Numbered from the stretch's first letter, positions 16,123 to 24,862 are shown. The stretch is 27,644 nucleotides of DNA from Flavobacteriales bacterium UBA7382 (GCA_002469765.1 DKNS01000060.1:1-27644); one strand, 5' to 3'. Notes: a model not told the origin generated them from the letters alone. Program-made: numbers and translations.

Positions 16123-16825
16123 CGTAGCTTTTCAATTCTCGGGTTTTGCCAAGCTGACTTTGGATGTGTCGATGGGCACCCAGCACGAGGGCCTTTCGCA
16201 TGTCCAAGCTCCAGTTCAGCGAATCGAGCTGGGCAAACTCCATGCCAGGAATTTGCCTCATCCCGGCAACCACGGTCTGCTCCAACGCCGTTTTCGGCGC
16301 GTGCTCTTGGGGCACAAATTCCCCCGTGTTCACATCCATGCGCCAGTTTGGGTCCTCGGGCAGCAAAGGCATCATGCCCAAGGCGTCCACGAGGTGAGCC
16401 ATGAATTTGACGTGAATCCAAGGGACCCTGATCTCGTCCTCCAACCAGCGCAATGCATGCAGTGCCAAGGCATGCACCTCGGGTGTGGGCGCCCCCTCTT
16501 CCAGGCTGCAGGCAAGCACCTCTGCCAAGAAAAACGCCACCGCCGACCGGGCAGGGTCGCGCCGAAGTTGCAACTGCTTGTCCGCCCGTCTGCATTCCCT
16601 GGCGTTCCAGAGACCTCGCCCTTTTCTGGGTTTCAGATCACTCACTTCCAGGGAAGCCATGGGGTGCCAGAGGGCCTTTTGTTTGGAGGCGTTGGGAACC
16701 CAAAGTGGAATGCATCCGTGCTCCCCAGTCAGCAAGCGAACGACGCGGCTCCGATCTCCAAAGGCCACCCCACCCACGACCACCGCATGGAGGTCTGTCG
16801 AGTCGGAAGCTTGGGAGGAAGACAT
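16097..16825 (-). CDS. recO: DNA repair protein RecO
   Basis: RecO helps load RecA onto SSB-coated single-stranded DNA in the RecFOR pathway. The chosen product has 242 residues, the family's usual size. The N-terminal OB-fold carries AVVVGGVAFGDRSRVVRLLTGEHG and LWVPNASKQKALWHPM; the helical C-terminal domain has RSAVAFFLAEVLACSLEE and WIHVKFMAHLVDALGMMP. The frame runs up to 16885, but the extra 20 residues do not look like family sequence, and a perfect TAnnTTTG element (TACTTTTG, 16831-16838) sits inside that extension, five bases before the ATG at 16825. The gene is divergent from ispG with 75 bases between starts and overlaps the start of the TonB receptor by 26 bases. Confidence 0.9.
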   Translation of the reverse strand: MSSSQASDSTDLHAVVVGGVAFGDRSRVVRLLTGEHGCIPLWVPNASKQKALWHPMASLEVSDLKPRKGRGLWNARECRRADKQLQLRRDPARSAVAFFLAEVLACSLEEGAPTPEVHALALHALRWLEDEIRVPWIHVKFMAHLVDALGMMPLLPEDPNWRMDVNTGEFVPQEHAPKTALEQTVVAGMRQIPGMEFAQLDSLNWSLDMRKALVLGAHRHIQSQLGKTRELKSYDVLEALFA

Positions 16826-16830
16826 GGGTT

Positions 16831-16838
16831 CAAAAGTA
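16831..16838 (-). promoter_or_regulatory. Candidate -7 element abutting recO
   Basis: TACTTTTG on the minus strand is an exact TAnnTTTG match ending five bases before the recO ATG at 16825. A TTG lies 15 bases upstream of it, slightly closer than the usual 17-23. It supports the shorter recO start and a leaderless message. Confidence 0.45.
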
Positions 16839-16900
16839 CAGGTCGATCCAGGGCAACATCCGTGCAAGTCAGCGGTTATCTTCACAGCGCAACCTTGACG

Positions 16901-18856
16901 ATGAGCCAGAATTCATACTGCCCCGACAGATTCAATTACGCACGACGCCGAACGCAGGAAGTGCGGGTGGGCCAAATTGGCATCGGAGGAGACCAGCCAA
17001 TTCGGGTGCAGTCCATGACCACGACCGACACCATGGACGTGGCCGCAACCGTGGCCCAAAGCATCCGGATGATCGACGTGGGATGCGAGCTTGTCCGCAT
17101 CACTGCCCCAAGCAAGCGCGACGCCGAAGCGCTCGGCGACATCATGACCAAGCTGCGTGCATCAGGGCACGACACCCCGTTGGTGGCCGACATTCATTTC
17201 ACTCCCAATGCGGCTGAAATTGCTGCAGACCATGTGGAAAAAATCCGAGTGAATCCGGGCAATTACGCCGACAAGAAGCGTTTCGAAAACCTCGAATACA
17301 CAGACGAGACGTATGCGGAGGAGCTCGTTCGAATCCGTGAGAAATTCACCCCATTGGTCCAGAAGTGCAAACGCCTTGGACGGGCCATGCGCATCGGCAC
17401 CAACCATGGATCCTTGTCCGACCGCATCATGAGCCGGTACGGAGACACTGCCTTGGGCATGGTGGAAAGCGCCTTGGAATTTCTTCGGATCTGCGTGGAT
17501 GAAGGCTACCGCGACCTCGTGGTGTCGATGAAATCCTCCAACCCTCAGGTGATGGTGCAGGCATACCGGCTTCTCGTCGCCCGCATGGCCGAGGAAGACA
17601 TGGCTTTCCCCTTGCATTTGGGGGTGACAGAAGCAGGGGACGGCGAAGATGGTCGGGTCAAGTCGGCGCTGGGCATCGGCACCCTCTTGGAAGACGGCCT
17701 CGGAGACACCGTGCGGGTGAGCCTCACAGAAGAGCCGGAAGCTGAAATGCCTGTGGGTCGGATGCTGGTGGAACGTTACGAGGAACGCCAAGGCCACGAG
17801 CCCATTGCTCCGGTCGACCACAGTTTGGACCCCTTCAACTACAGCCGACGTGCCTGTGGGGAGGTGGGCAACGTTGGAGGCAAGCATGTGCCTGTGGTGG
17901 TCCATACCCTGCGCGAAGGAGACACGGAACCAGCCCACTTGTTTGGTGCAGGCTACCGCTACAGCGTGCCTCTGGACAAATGGAACCTGGACGAAGCCGC
18001 CTGCGACTACGTGTATGCCGGCCGACAACCTTTGAATTTTTGCCTCCCTGGAACCTTGCAGGTGCTTCTGGACGCCGAGGTGTGGCGCGGCTTGCCTTCG
18101 CCCCCGGAACAACACATCCCCTTGTGGACAGCCGACCAAGCGATGAACGCACTCCCTGCGCCAGCCAAAGGTCAAACCCATTGGATCCGAGTGACGCGTG
18201 CGGACGTCACTGAAGCGCTTGCCGGGGCGATGACGTCTGTTGACGGCGCCATGCGCCAGGACGTTGTTTGGGTGGTGGAAACTCATCACGTTCACGCCAT
18301 GGTGGACCTCCGAACCACGGTGTTGGCACTGGACCAGTTCGGCCTCGACGCTCCAGTCGTGCTGCGCCGGAGCTGGCAAGGACTGGACGAAGAACGTCTT
18401 ACGCTGCAATCCGCCACCGACCTCGGAGGACCGATGATCGACGGGTTAGGCGATGGCATTTGGCTCGACGCCTTAGACACCCCCTTGCAGAAGCGCAATG
18501 CTCTTTCGTTTGGCATCCTGCAAGCGGCGCGCACCCGCATTTCCAAAACCGAGTACATCAGCTGTCCGAGTTGCGGCCGCACGCTGTTTGACCTTCAAGA
18601 GACCACCGCCAAAATCCGCGAGGTGACCAACCACCTGAAAGGAGTCAAGATTGGCATCATGGGTTGCATCGTAAACGGCCCCGGTGAAATGGCTGATGCG
18701 GACTACGGCTACGTCGGCACCGGACCTGGCAAAATCACGTTGTACAAGGAGAAGGAAGTGGTGCGGCGGAATGTCCCTGAGGACGAGGCCGTGCAGGCCT
18801 TGATCGAACTCATCCAGGAACACGGGGATTGGGTCGATGCCTCCGCAACAGGGTGA
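16901..18856 (+). CDS. ispG: (E)-4-Hydroxy-3-methylbut-2-enyl-diphosphate synthase, large type
   Basis: IspG (GcpE) is the iron-sulfur enzyme that converts MEcPP to HMBPP in the MEP pathway. At 651 residues this is the large form found in Bacteroidota, Chlamydiae and plants, with an extra domain (about residues 285-545) inserted between the TIM barrel and the cluster domain. The barrel begins VRVGQIGIGGDQPIRVQSMT and includes DIHFTPNAA, RVNPGNYAD and RIGTNHGSLSDR. The cluster domain has ISCPSCGRTLFDLQE (C555, C558) and GCIVNGPGEM (C589, with E596 as the fourth ligand). The frame is open far upstream on the strand opposite recO, but homology begins at the ATG at 16901. It is divergent from recO and converges with lspA, with one base between the two stop codons. 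Confidence 0.97.
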   Translation: MSQNSYCPDRFNYARRRTQEVRVGQIGIGGDQPIRVQSMTTTDTMDVAATVAQSIRMIDVGCELVRITAPSKRDAEALGDIMTKLRASGHDTPLVADIHFTPNAAEIAADHVEKIRVNPGNYADKKRFENLEYTDETYAEELVRIREKFTPLVQKCKRLGRAMRIGTNHGSLSDRIMSRYGDTALGMVESALEFLRICVDEGYRDLVVSMKSSNPQVMVQAYRLLVARMAEEDMAFPLHLGVTEAGDGEDGRVKSALGIGTLLEDGLGDTVRVSLTEEPEAEMPVGRMLVERYEERQGHEPIAPVDHSLDPFNYSRRACGEVGNVGGKHVPVVVHTLREGDTEPAHLFGAGYRYSVPLDKWNLDEAACDYVYAGRQPLNFCLPGTLQVLLDAEVWRGLPSPPEQHIPLWTADQAMNALPAPAKGQTHWIRVTRADVTEALAGAMTSVDGAMRQDVVWVVETHHVHAMVDLRTTVLALDQFGLDAPVVLRRSWQGLDEERLTLQSATDLGGPMIDGLGDGIWLDALDTPLQKRNALSFGILQAARTRISKTEYISCPSCGRTLFDLQETTAKIREVTNHLKGVKIGIMGCIVNGPGEMADADYGYVGTGPGKITLYKEKEVVRRNVPEDEAVQALIELIQEHGDWVDASATG

Positions 18857-18857
18857 T

Positions 18858-19466
18858 TCAGCGAACCGAGGGGAAGTAAGAACGCTGGTTCATCAGCATC
18901 CAAATCACGCTTACCGAGATGGCCGCATCGGCCAAGTTCCAAATCGGCGGAAACACCTCACGTCCAGCCAACGACTCCACAGGAAACCACGTGGGCCAAG
19001 TGACAATGAAGTGGAACATGTCGACGACGTTCCCCTGAAGCCAAGGCGCGTAGCCACCGTCCGCAGGCAACACTTCGGCCAACGTTCCCCACCCTGAGCG
19101 GCTGAAGATGCGTCCGTACACCGCACTGTCCACAATGTTTCCAAGCGCACCGGCCCACACAAAGGTCAAGCTGTAAAGCACCCCCTTGGGAGCCCGCTCT
19201 GTGATGCGACGCTGAATGTAGAAGCCGATGACCACCGCGGCCACCAACCGGAACCCAGTCAACAACAGCTTTCCGGCGATTCCAGGAAGGGCCCATCCGA
19301 AGGCCATGCCCTCGTTTTCAATGAATTGCAACTCAAGAACCCCCGGGATAAACGACATGCGCTCTCCCACCGTGAAGGACGTCTTCACCCAAAACTTGAC
19401 GACGTGGTCCAACACCAAAACCGGCACCAACACCCGCCACACGAGCTGTCGAAGCGTTGGCCTCAC
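18858..19466 (-). CDS. lspA: Lipoprotein signal peptidase (signal peptidase II)
   Basis: LspA cuts the signal peptide of lipoproteins just before the lipid-modified cysteine, in the inner membrane. I choose a GTG start at 19464-19466 that overlaps the dksA-like stop (GTGA), giving 202 residues. The longer frame to 19553 adds 29 residues from inside the neighbouring gene that look like shadow sequence. Four membrane helices are visible (about 8-22, 63-82, 98-112, 174-191). The catalytic aspartates should be D149 in GNVVDMFHF and D180 in WNLADAAI; D20 (LVLDHVVK) and D113 (GNIVDS) are other conserved positions. An insertion of about 25 residues lies between D113 and D149, as I recall for Bacteroidota LspA. 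It probably serves the GldH and 7144-8028 lipoproteins. The gene is last in an ileS-dksA-lspA unit. Confidence 0.92.
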   Translation of the reverse strand: MRPTLRQLVWRVLVPVLVLDHVVKFWVKTSFTVGERMSFIPGVLELQFIENEGMAFGWALPGIAGKLLLTGFRLVAAVVIGFYIQRRITERAPKGVLYSLTFVWAGALGNIVDSAVYGRIFSRSGWGTLAEVLPADGGYAPWLQGNVVDMFHFIVTWPTWFPVESLAGREVFPPIWNLADAAISVSVIWMLMNQRSYFPSVR

Positions 19467-19834
19467 TGGCGCTGCTTGGCCTCGATGGACAGGGTGGCGT
19501 GGGGCACCAAGAGCAGGCGCTCCTTGGGAATCAGCTTCCCGGTCACCCGGCACACGCCGTAGGTCTTGTTCTTGATTCGCAACAATGCGTTCTGAAGGCT
19601 CTGAATGAACTTCTGCTGGCGCGCCGCCAATTGAGCTGTTTCCTCACGGCTCATGGTTTCCGACCCGTCTTCCATCATCTTGAAGGTGGGGGCGGTGTCC
19701 TCGGTGCTGTTGTCATCACTGTGCGACAATGAACGCTGCAACTGATCCAAGTCTTCTTGCGCGCTGGCAATCTTTTCATGGATCAGGGCCTCGAACTCTT
19801 TCAAGTCTCTGTCGGAGTATCTCAATTCAGCCAT
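19463..19834 (-). CDS. TraR/DksA family protein with degenerate zinc finger
   Basis: The 123-residue protein has the DksA/TraR layout: an N-terminal coiled-coil region (about 8-90, rich in Glu, Gln and Lys) and a C-terminal zinc-finger-like module. In this case the finger is degenerate: TYGVCRVTGKLIPKERLLLVPHATLSIEAK keeps only C95, with Thr at the second cysteine position and no cysteines at the third and fourth. Zinc is therefore unlikely to be bound in the usual way. I recall the same loss in many Bacteroidota homologues, so it is a family trait rather than damage. DksA-type proteins bind RNA polymerase in the secondary channel; whether this one does so is not shown. It lies 30 bases after ileS and overlaps lspA. 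Confidence 0.9.
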   Translation of the reverse strand: MAELRYSDRDLKEFEALIHEKIASAQEDLDQLQRSLSHSDDNSTEDTAPTFKMMEDGSETMSREETAQLAARQQKFIQSLQNALLRIKNKTYGVCRVTGKLIPKERLLLVPHATLSIEAKQRQ

Positions 19835-19864
19835 AAGGTGTGGCGTTGTGGGTGTGTGCGCAGA

Positions 19865-22800
19865 TCAGATTTTGGTCACTTGAGCCCAAACCGACGCACC
19901 GTCTTCAAGCTGCAAGTTCTCGCCGGCTTCATCCTCTGTCCAAGTCACTTCCGTCGCCAACGTTTCCGTTCGAATATAGTCCAAATTGGACTCGAGTGCA
20001 CGTCGAACCTCACCTTCCGAGGCCACCACCAAGGAAATGCGGTCGGTGATCTCCAATCCGGCGTCTTTGCGCATGTTTTGAATGCGGTTCACCAACTCGC
20101 GCGACAAGCCTTCAGCCTTCAGCACGTCGTCCAAGACCACGTCCAACGCCACCGTCACGCCGCCCTCGCTTGACACCAAGCATCCTGGGATATCCTGGGT
20201 CTGGATGGTCACGTGGTCCGTGGTCAACTCAATGGTCCCCTGGCCGTCTCCGGGATCCAGTGCTATCGTCCCGCGCTGTTCCAGGGTAGACACGTCGGCC
20301 GACGACATCCCCCCAATGGCCGCAGCCACCGCCTTCATGCGGGGCCCCATGGCCCGACCCAGCGCCTTGAAGTCTGCTTTGGCACTCTTGACAAACGCGC
20401 TGTCGTCTCTAAGCACCTCCATCTCTTTCACGTTGACTTCGCTCTTGACCAGCTCCGAAATGGCCGTCAGGTGATCGGCGGTCACGTCGTCCAGCGCCGG
20501 AACCATGATTCGCTTGAGCGGTTGCCTCACGCGGATTTTCTCACGCTTGCGCAGGCTCAACACCTGGGACGACAATTGACGCGCCAACGACATGCGGGCC
20601 TCGAGGGCCTTGTCGCGTTGGGCTGCATCGCTCGTGGGGAAATCCGCCAAGTGCACCGACACATTCTCCCCGGCCACGTCTCGGTACAGCCGGTCCATGT
20701 AGAAAGGTGCGATGGGCGAGGCCATCAAGGCCACCGTACGGAGGCAGGTGGTGAGGGTTTGGTACGCGCTCTGCTTGTCGGCATTCATGTCTCCCTTCCA
20801 GAACCGACGACGGCTCAAACGCACGTGCCAATTGCTCAATTCATCCACCACGAAATCTTGGATGGCACGACCCGCCCGCGTGGGCTCCAACGCAGCAAAC
20901 GCCGCATCCACTTCCTCCACCAGCCCCTGCAAGCGGCTCAAAATCCAACGGTCAATCTCAGGACGATCCGCGTACTCCACCTCAGCTTCCCCGCCTTGGT
21001 AGCCATCGGCCCCCGCGTACAAGGCCAGAAAGTTGTAGGTGTTGTGCAACGTCCCGAAAAACTTTCGCTGCACCTCGCCAATGCCCACCACGTCAAACTT
21101 GAGGTTGTCCCAAGGTTGGGCGTTTGTGATCATGTACCAGCGGGTGGCATCCGGTCCGTATTTCGCCAGTGTCTCGAATGGGTCCACCGCATTTCCGAGG
21201 CGCTTGGACATTTTTTGTCCCTTTTTGTCCAAGACCAAACCGTTGGAGACCACACGCTTGTAGGCAACTTGATCAAACACCATGGTTGAAATGGCGTGCA
21301 GCGTATAGAACCAACCACGCGTCTGGTCGACACCTTCGGCGATGAAATCCGCCGGGTACGACTGGGCTCCGTCCACTTTGTCACGGTTCTCAAACGGATA
21401 GTGCCATTGGGCGTACGGCATGCTGCCGCTGTCGAACCACACATCGATGAGGTCCGCTTCTCGCTTCATCGGACGGCCATCTTGTGCCACCAGCACCACC
21501 CCGTCCACGACGTGCTTGTGCAAATCGATGGCGTCGTAGTTCTCGTCGGACATGTCTCCGACCGAGAAGCCCTCAAACGGGTTGGCAGCCATGATCCCCG
21601 CACGGACCGACTCGTCGCAAGCCAATTTCAGCTCCTCCACCGATCCGATGCAACGCTCTTCTAAGCCATCTTCTGTTCGCCAAATGGGCAACGGAATGCC
21701 CCAAAAGCGCGACCTGCTGAGGTTCCAATCGTTCACGTTTTCAAGCCACTTGCCAAAGCGCCCCGTGCCCGTGCTTTCCGGCTTCCAGGTGATGGTGTCA
21801 TTCAACTCACGCATCCGTGCCTTCGCCTCTGTGGCTCGGATGAACCACGAATCCAGCGGGTAATACAAGATGGGCTTGTCTGTCCGCCAACAATGCGGGT
21901 AACTGTGCTCATACTTCTCCACCTTGAACGCTTGTCCGCGCTCCTTCAGCAAGATGGCAATCTCAACGTCGAGGGGTTTGGCATCTTCCGGTGCGTCTTT
22001 GTCGAACGCCTCCTTGACATGGCGTCCGGCAAAAGGCCCCACACGAAACCGTCCTTGCAAATCCACCAGAGGCACGCCGTGGCCGTGGCCATCGTCGATC
22101 AGCATGGCTGGCACGCCGGCATCTTTGGCCACCCGGGCGTCGTCCGCTCCGAATGTCGGCGCTGTGTGCACAATCCCCGTGCCGTCCTCCGTGGTGACGA
22201 AATCGCCGGGAATCACCTGGAAAGCCGAATCTGGGTCGTCCATGGGCGTGGCCCAATCCAACAACGCCTGGTAACGAAGACCCACCAAATCGGCCCCCTT
22301 CACCACCGCCAGCACGTCGTGGTCTGGATCCTTTTTGCCGCCAAACTGCTTGCCCAAGAGGGATTCTGCCAACACCACCAAGCCCGCTTCGTTGGTGTAA
22401 CGGTTGGTGGTCCTCACTACGGCGTAATCGATGGCCGGCCCAACCGTCAGTGCGGTGTTGGACGGCAAAGTCCAAGGGGTTGTCGTCCATGCCAAAAAGT
22501 CAACGTTCAATCCCTTGTCTTCCAGGCCGCACAGGTCCAGGAGCTTGTCCTTCGACGATGCGGCTGCCCTGAATTGGGCCACGACCGTCGTGTCCTTGAC
22601 GTCGCGGTATGTTCCTGGCTGATTCAACTCGTGGGAGCTCAGTCCCGTCCCCGCCATCGGGCTGTAAGGTTGGATGGTGTAGCCCTTGTAAAGGAGGCCT
22701 TTTTTGTGCATTTGGGCCAACAACCACCACACCGATTCCATGTACTTGGTCTGGCAGGTCACGTAGGGCGCGTCCATGTCCACCCAATACCCCATCTGAC

Positions 22801-23212
22801 GGGTCAACTCGTTCCACTCCGAGGTGTAGCGCATCACGGTCCTGCGGCAGGCGTCGTTGTACTCCTCCACCGTCAACTTGGTGCCAATGTCTTCCTTGGT
22901 GATGCCAAGTTCCTTCTCGACCCCAAGTTCCACGGGGAGTCCGTGGGTGTCCCATCCCGCCTTTCGCTCCACACGGTAACCCTTTAAGGTTTGGAAACGA
23001 CAAAAAATGTCTTTGATGGCTCGGGCCATCACGTGGTGAATGCCTGGCTTGCCGTTGGCGCTCGGGGGACCTTCGAAAAACACGTAAGGCTTGTCTGCCG
23101 GACGCGTCGTCACGCTCTGCTCAAAGGTGTGTTCGTCGTCCCAAATGGCCAGCCACTCCTCGCTGAGTGCAGGCAAATTCAAAGGGCCACGTTCCGGAAA
23201 TTTCAACGCCAT
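19865..23212 (-). CDS. ileS: Isoleucyl-tRNA synthetase, eukaryote-like (IleRS2) type
   Basis: This class I synthetase charges tRNA-Ile. The 1115-residue length, the N-terminal GPPSANGKPGIHHVMARAIKD, and the C-terminal anticodon and extension domains fit the eukaryote-like IleRS2 group. The signature that reads H-x-G-H in most class I enzymes reads G57-I58-H59-H60, with first and third residues swapped. KMSKS is KMSKR (667-671). The editing domain (CP1) lies at about 190-400 and includes WTTTPWTLPSNTA and GTGIVHTAPTFGADD. IleRS2 enzymes resist mupirocin, and the swapped form has been linked to hyper-resistance. The protein is usually essential and nothing looks broken. It leads an ileS-dksA-lspA unit; a TATCTTCG promoter candidate is 61 bases upstream. 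Confidence 0.97.
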   Translation of the reverse strand: MALKFPERGPLNLPALSEEWLAIWDDEHTFEQSVTTRPADKPYVFFEGPPSANGKPGIHHVMARAIKDIFCRFQTLKGYRVERKAGWDTHGLPVELGVEKELGITKEDIGTKLTVEEYNDACRRTVMRYTSEWNELTRQMGYWVDMDAPYVTCQTKYMESVWWLLAQMHKKGLLYKGYTIQPYSPMAGTGLSSHELNQPGTYRDVKDTTVVAQFRAAASSKDKLLDLCGLEDKGLNVDFLAWTTTPWTLPSNTALTVGPAIDYAVVRTTNRYTNEAGLVVLAESLLGKQFGGKKDPDHDVLAVVKGADLVGLRYQALLDWATPMDDPDSAFQVIPGDFVTTEDGTGIVHTAPTFGADDARVAKDAGVPAMLIDDGHGHGVPLVDLQGRFRVGPFAGRHVKEAFDKDAPEDAKPLDVEIAILLKERGQAFKVEKYEHSYPHCWRTDKPILYYPLDSWFIRATEAKARMRELNDTITWKPESTGTGRFGKWLENVNDWNLSRSRFWGIPLPIWRTEDGLEERCIGSVEELKLACDESVRAGIMAANPFEGFSVGDMSDENYDAIDLHKHVVDGVVLVAQDGRPMKREADLIDVWFDSGSMPYAQWHYPFENRDKVDGAQSYPADFIAEGVDQTRGWFYTLHAISTMVFDQVAYKRVVSNGLVLDKKGQKMSKRLGNAVDPFETLAKYGPDATRWYMITNAQPWDNLKFDVVGIGEVQRKFFGTLHNTYNFLALYAGADGYQGGEAEVEYADRPEIDRWILSRLQGLVEEVDAAFAALEPTRAGRAIQDFVVDELSNWHVRLSRRRFWKGDMNADKQSAYQTLTTCLRTVALMASPIAPFYMDRLYRDVAGENVSVHLADFPTSDAAQRDKALEARMSLARQLSSQVLSLRKREKIRVRQPLKRIMVPALDDVTADHLTAISELVKSEVNVKEMEVLRDDSAFVKSAKADFKALGRAMGPRMKAVAAAIGGMSSADVSTLEQRGTIALDPGDGQGTIELTTDHVTIQTQDIPGCLVSSEGGVTVALDVVLDDVLKAEGLSRELVNRIQNMRKDAGLEITDRISLVVASEGEVRRALESNLDYIRTETLATEVTWTEDEAGENLQLEDGASVWAQVTKI

Positions 23213-23273
23213 CGGGGGTCGGTTGGGAGATTCTCAAAAAAGGCCTCCCGCAAGTCGCCGCGGGCTGCGCCCG

Positions 23274-23281
23274 CGAAGATA
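23274..23281 (-). promoter_or_regulatory. Candidate -7 element for ileS
   Basis: TATCTTCG on the minus strand matches TAnnTTYG and lies in the 103-base gap between pyk and ileS, ending 61 bases before the ileS ATG. No TTG is seen at the usual -33 spacing. The predicted leader contains GC-rich hairpins (23247-23275) and a six-T run. Confidence 0.35.
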
Positions 23282-23315
23282 AACCACGCCCGTTTGGCGC
23301 CCTGCAGACAAAAAC

Positions 23316-24755
23316 TCAGACGCGGCTGAGTTTCACCATGTTGGTCATGCCAGCGTCGGCAATAGGCATGGACGCCAGGTGGATGACAAAATCGCCGTCC
23401 TTCACTTTACCTTCCTTGAGCAACAGAGCTTTGATGTCCGCGATGGTGTGGTCGGTGCTGACCATTTTCGTGTAAGGAATCGCATACACACCCCAGACCA
23501 AACTCATTTGGCTCAACACCTTGGGGTTGGCGGTGAACATATAAATCGTGGCGGACGGGCGCTGGCTGCTCACTTGCATGGCGGTGTACCCTGAAAACGT
23601 CATGGTCACAATGGTGGCAGCATTCACCCGACGTGCCAAGCGGCATGCGTTGTAGCACATGCTGTCCGAGATGAAACGCTCGTCGTCCGGGTGCAAAGGG
23701 GGACGCTCGTGCCGGCCCACCGACCCCTTCGATTCGATGTTTTCAATGACTTGCCGCATGGCACTCACGGCGTTCACGGGGTACTTCCCGACACTGGTTT
23801 CGCCGCTGAGCATGACCGCGTCTGCGCCGTCCAACACTGCGTTGGCCACGTCGTTGACCTCCGCCCGCGTGGGCGTGGCCGATTCAATCATGCTCTCCAG
23901 CATTTGCGTCGCCACAATGACGGGCTTGCCCTTGGCCATGCACTTGCGCACGATGTCTTTTTGCAACAGCGGCACTTCCTGCATGGGCATTTCGACTCCC
24001 AGGTCACCACGGGCCACCATTACAGCGTCTGTCGCTTTGAGAATGGCGTCGAAATCGTCGATAGCCTCGGGTTTCTCGATCTTGGCCACGATGCGGGCGT
24101 GCTTGCCCGCCGCGTTGATTTGATCCCGCAGCTCGTGGATGTCGGACGCTTGCCGAACAAAAGAGAGCCCGATCCAATCGACATCTTTCGACAAAGCGAA
24201 TTCGAGATCCGCTTGGTCCTTCGGCGTGATGCAAGGCAACGACACCTCGGTTTCGGGCAGGTTCAACCCTTTACGAGGTCGCAACGGTCCGCCGTGCACA
24301 ATCTCGCACTTCACCTCGTCCTTGCCGTTGGTCTCGGTCACGCGCAAGGCGAGCTTGCCATCGTCCATAAGCACACGTTCTCCAGGCTGTACATCGGCTG
24401 CGAAGGCCGCGTAATCGGTGTACACCACCCCATCCCGTCCCATCTCCGTTCCCACACGAACGACCAAGGTTTCTCCTTCCAGCAAAAGCATTTCTCCACC
24501 TTCAATGTCTCCGACCCTCAGCTTGGGGCCTTGCAAGTCGGCCAACACAGAGGTGTACGTTCCGAGCTCTTCATCCAAACGGCGCACGGTGTCGATGGTC
24601 GCCCCATGCACGTCATGCGACCCATGGGAAAAGTTGATTCGTGCCACATTGAGGCCTTCGTGAATCAACGTCCTCAAGATGTCTTCAGAGGATGAGGCGG
24701 GGCCGAGGGTGGCCACAATTTTGGTGCTTTTGGCTTTGGCTGCAGATTGCGTCAT
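23316..24755 (-). CDS. pyk: Pyruvate kinase
   Basis: Pyruvate kinase makes ATP and pyruvate from phosphoenolpyruvate, the last step of glycolysis. The 479-residue product has the usual length. Family motifs are TKIVATLGPAS near the N-terminus, INFSHGSHDVH, the B-domain, the signature IVAKIEKPEAIDDFD with the catalytic lysine, MVARGDLGVEMP, VIVATQMLESM, and the C-terminal regulatory domain. The frame continues to a TTG at 24866 that overlaps the preceding stop, but homology starts at the ATG at 24755. It follows the IPExxxVDY gene after 107 bases. No terminator of standard form follows; the GC-rich hairpins at 23247-23275 may serve instead. Confidence 0.97.
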   Translation of the reverse strand: MTQSAAKAKSTKIVATLGPASSSEDILRTLIHEGLNVARINFSHGSHDVHGATIDTVRRLDEELGTYTSVLADLQGPKLRVGDIEGGEMLLLEGETLVVRVGTEMGRDGVVYTDYAAFAADVQPGERVLMDDGKLALRVTETNGKDEVKCEIVHGGPLRPRKGLNLPETEVSLPCITPKDQADLEFALSKDVDWIGLSFVRQASDIHELRDQINAAGKHARIVAKIEKPEAIDDFDAILKATDAVMVARGDLGVEMPMQEVPLLQKDIVRKCMAKGKPVIVATQMLESMIESATPTRAEVNDVANAVLDGADAVMLSGETSVGKYPVNAVSAMRQVIENIESKGSVGRHERPPLHPDDERFISDSMCYNACRLARRVNAATIVTMTFSGYTAMQVSSQRPSATIYMFTANPKVLSQMSLVWGVYAIPYTKMVSTDHTIADIKALLLKEGKVKDGDFVIHLASMPIADAGMTNMVKLSRV

Positions 24756-24862
24756 AAGTTGGGCGCGTAAGGTGTGCGAGGGCGTTTCCTCAGCGAAATG
24801 CAAAAATGGGGCAGTTCTGACTTCCGCAAGTTGTCTCGCAGATATTTCTTCAATCGGAGGTG

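Noticed and set aside
16877..16884. TATCTTCA as a promoter for ispG
   Set aside because: It differs from the consensus at two positions including the final G, and no -33 element is seen; too weak to list as a feature.
15656..16900. Upstream extension of the ispG frame (415 codons)
   Set aside because: It is antisense to the TonB receptor and recO. IspG homology begins at the ATG at 16901.
17162..18409. A 415-codon minus-strand frame inside ispG
   Set aside because: It is antisense to conserved IspG sequence with no recognisable motif.
20213..22987. Two plus-strand frames of about 360 codons inside ileS
   Set aside because: Both are antisense to ileS and have His/Arg/Val-rich shadow composition.
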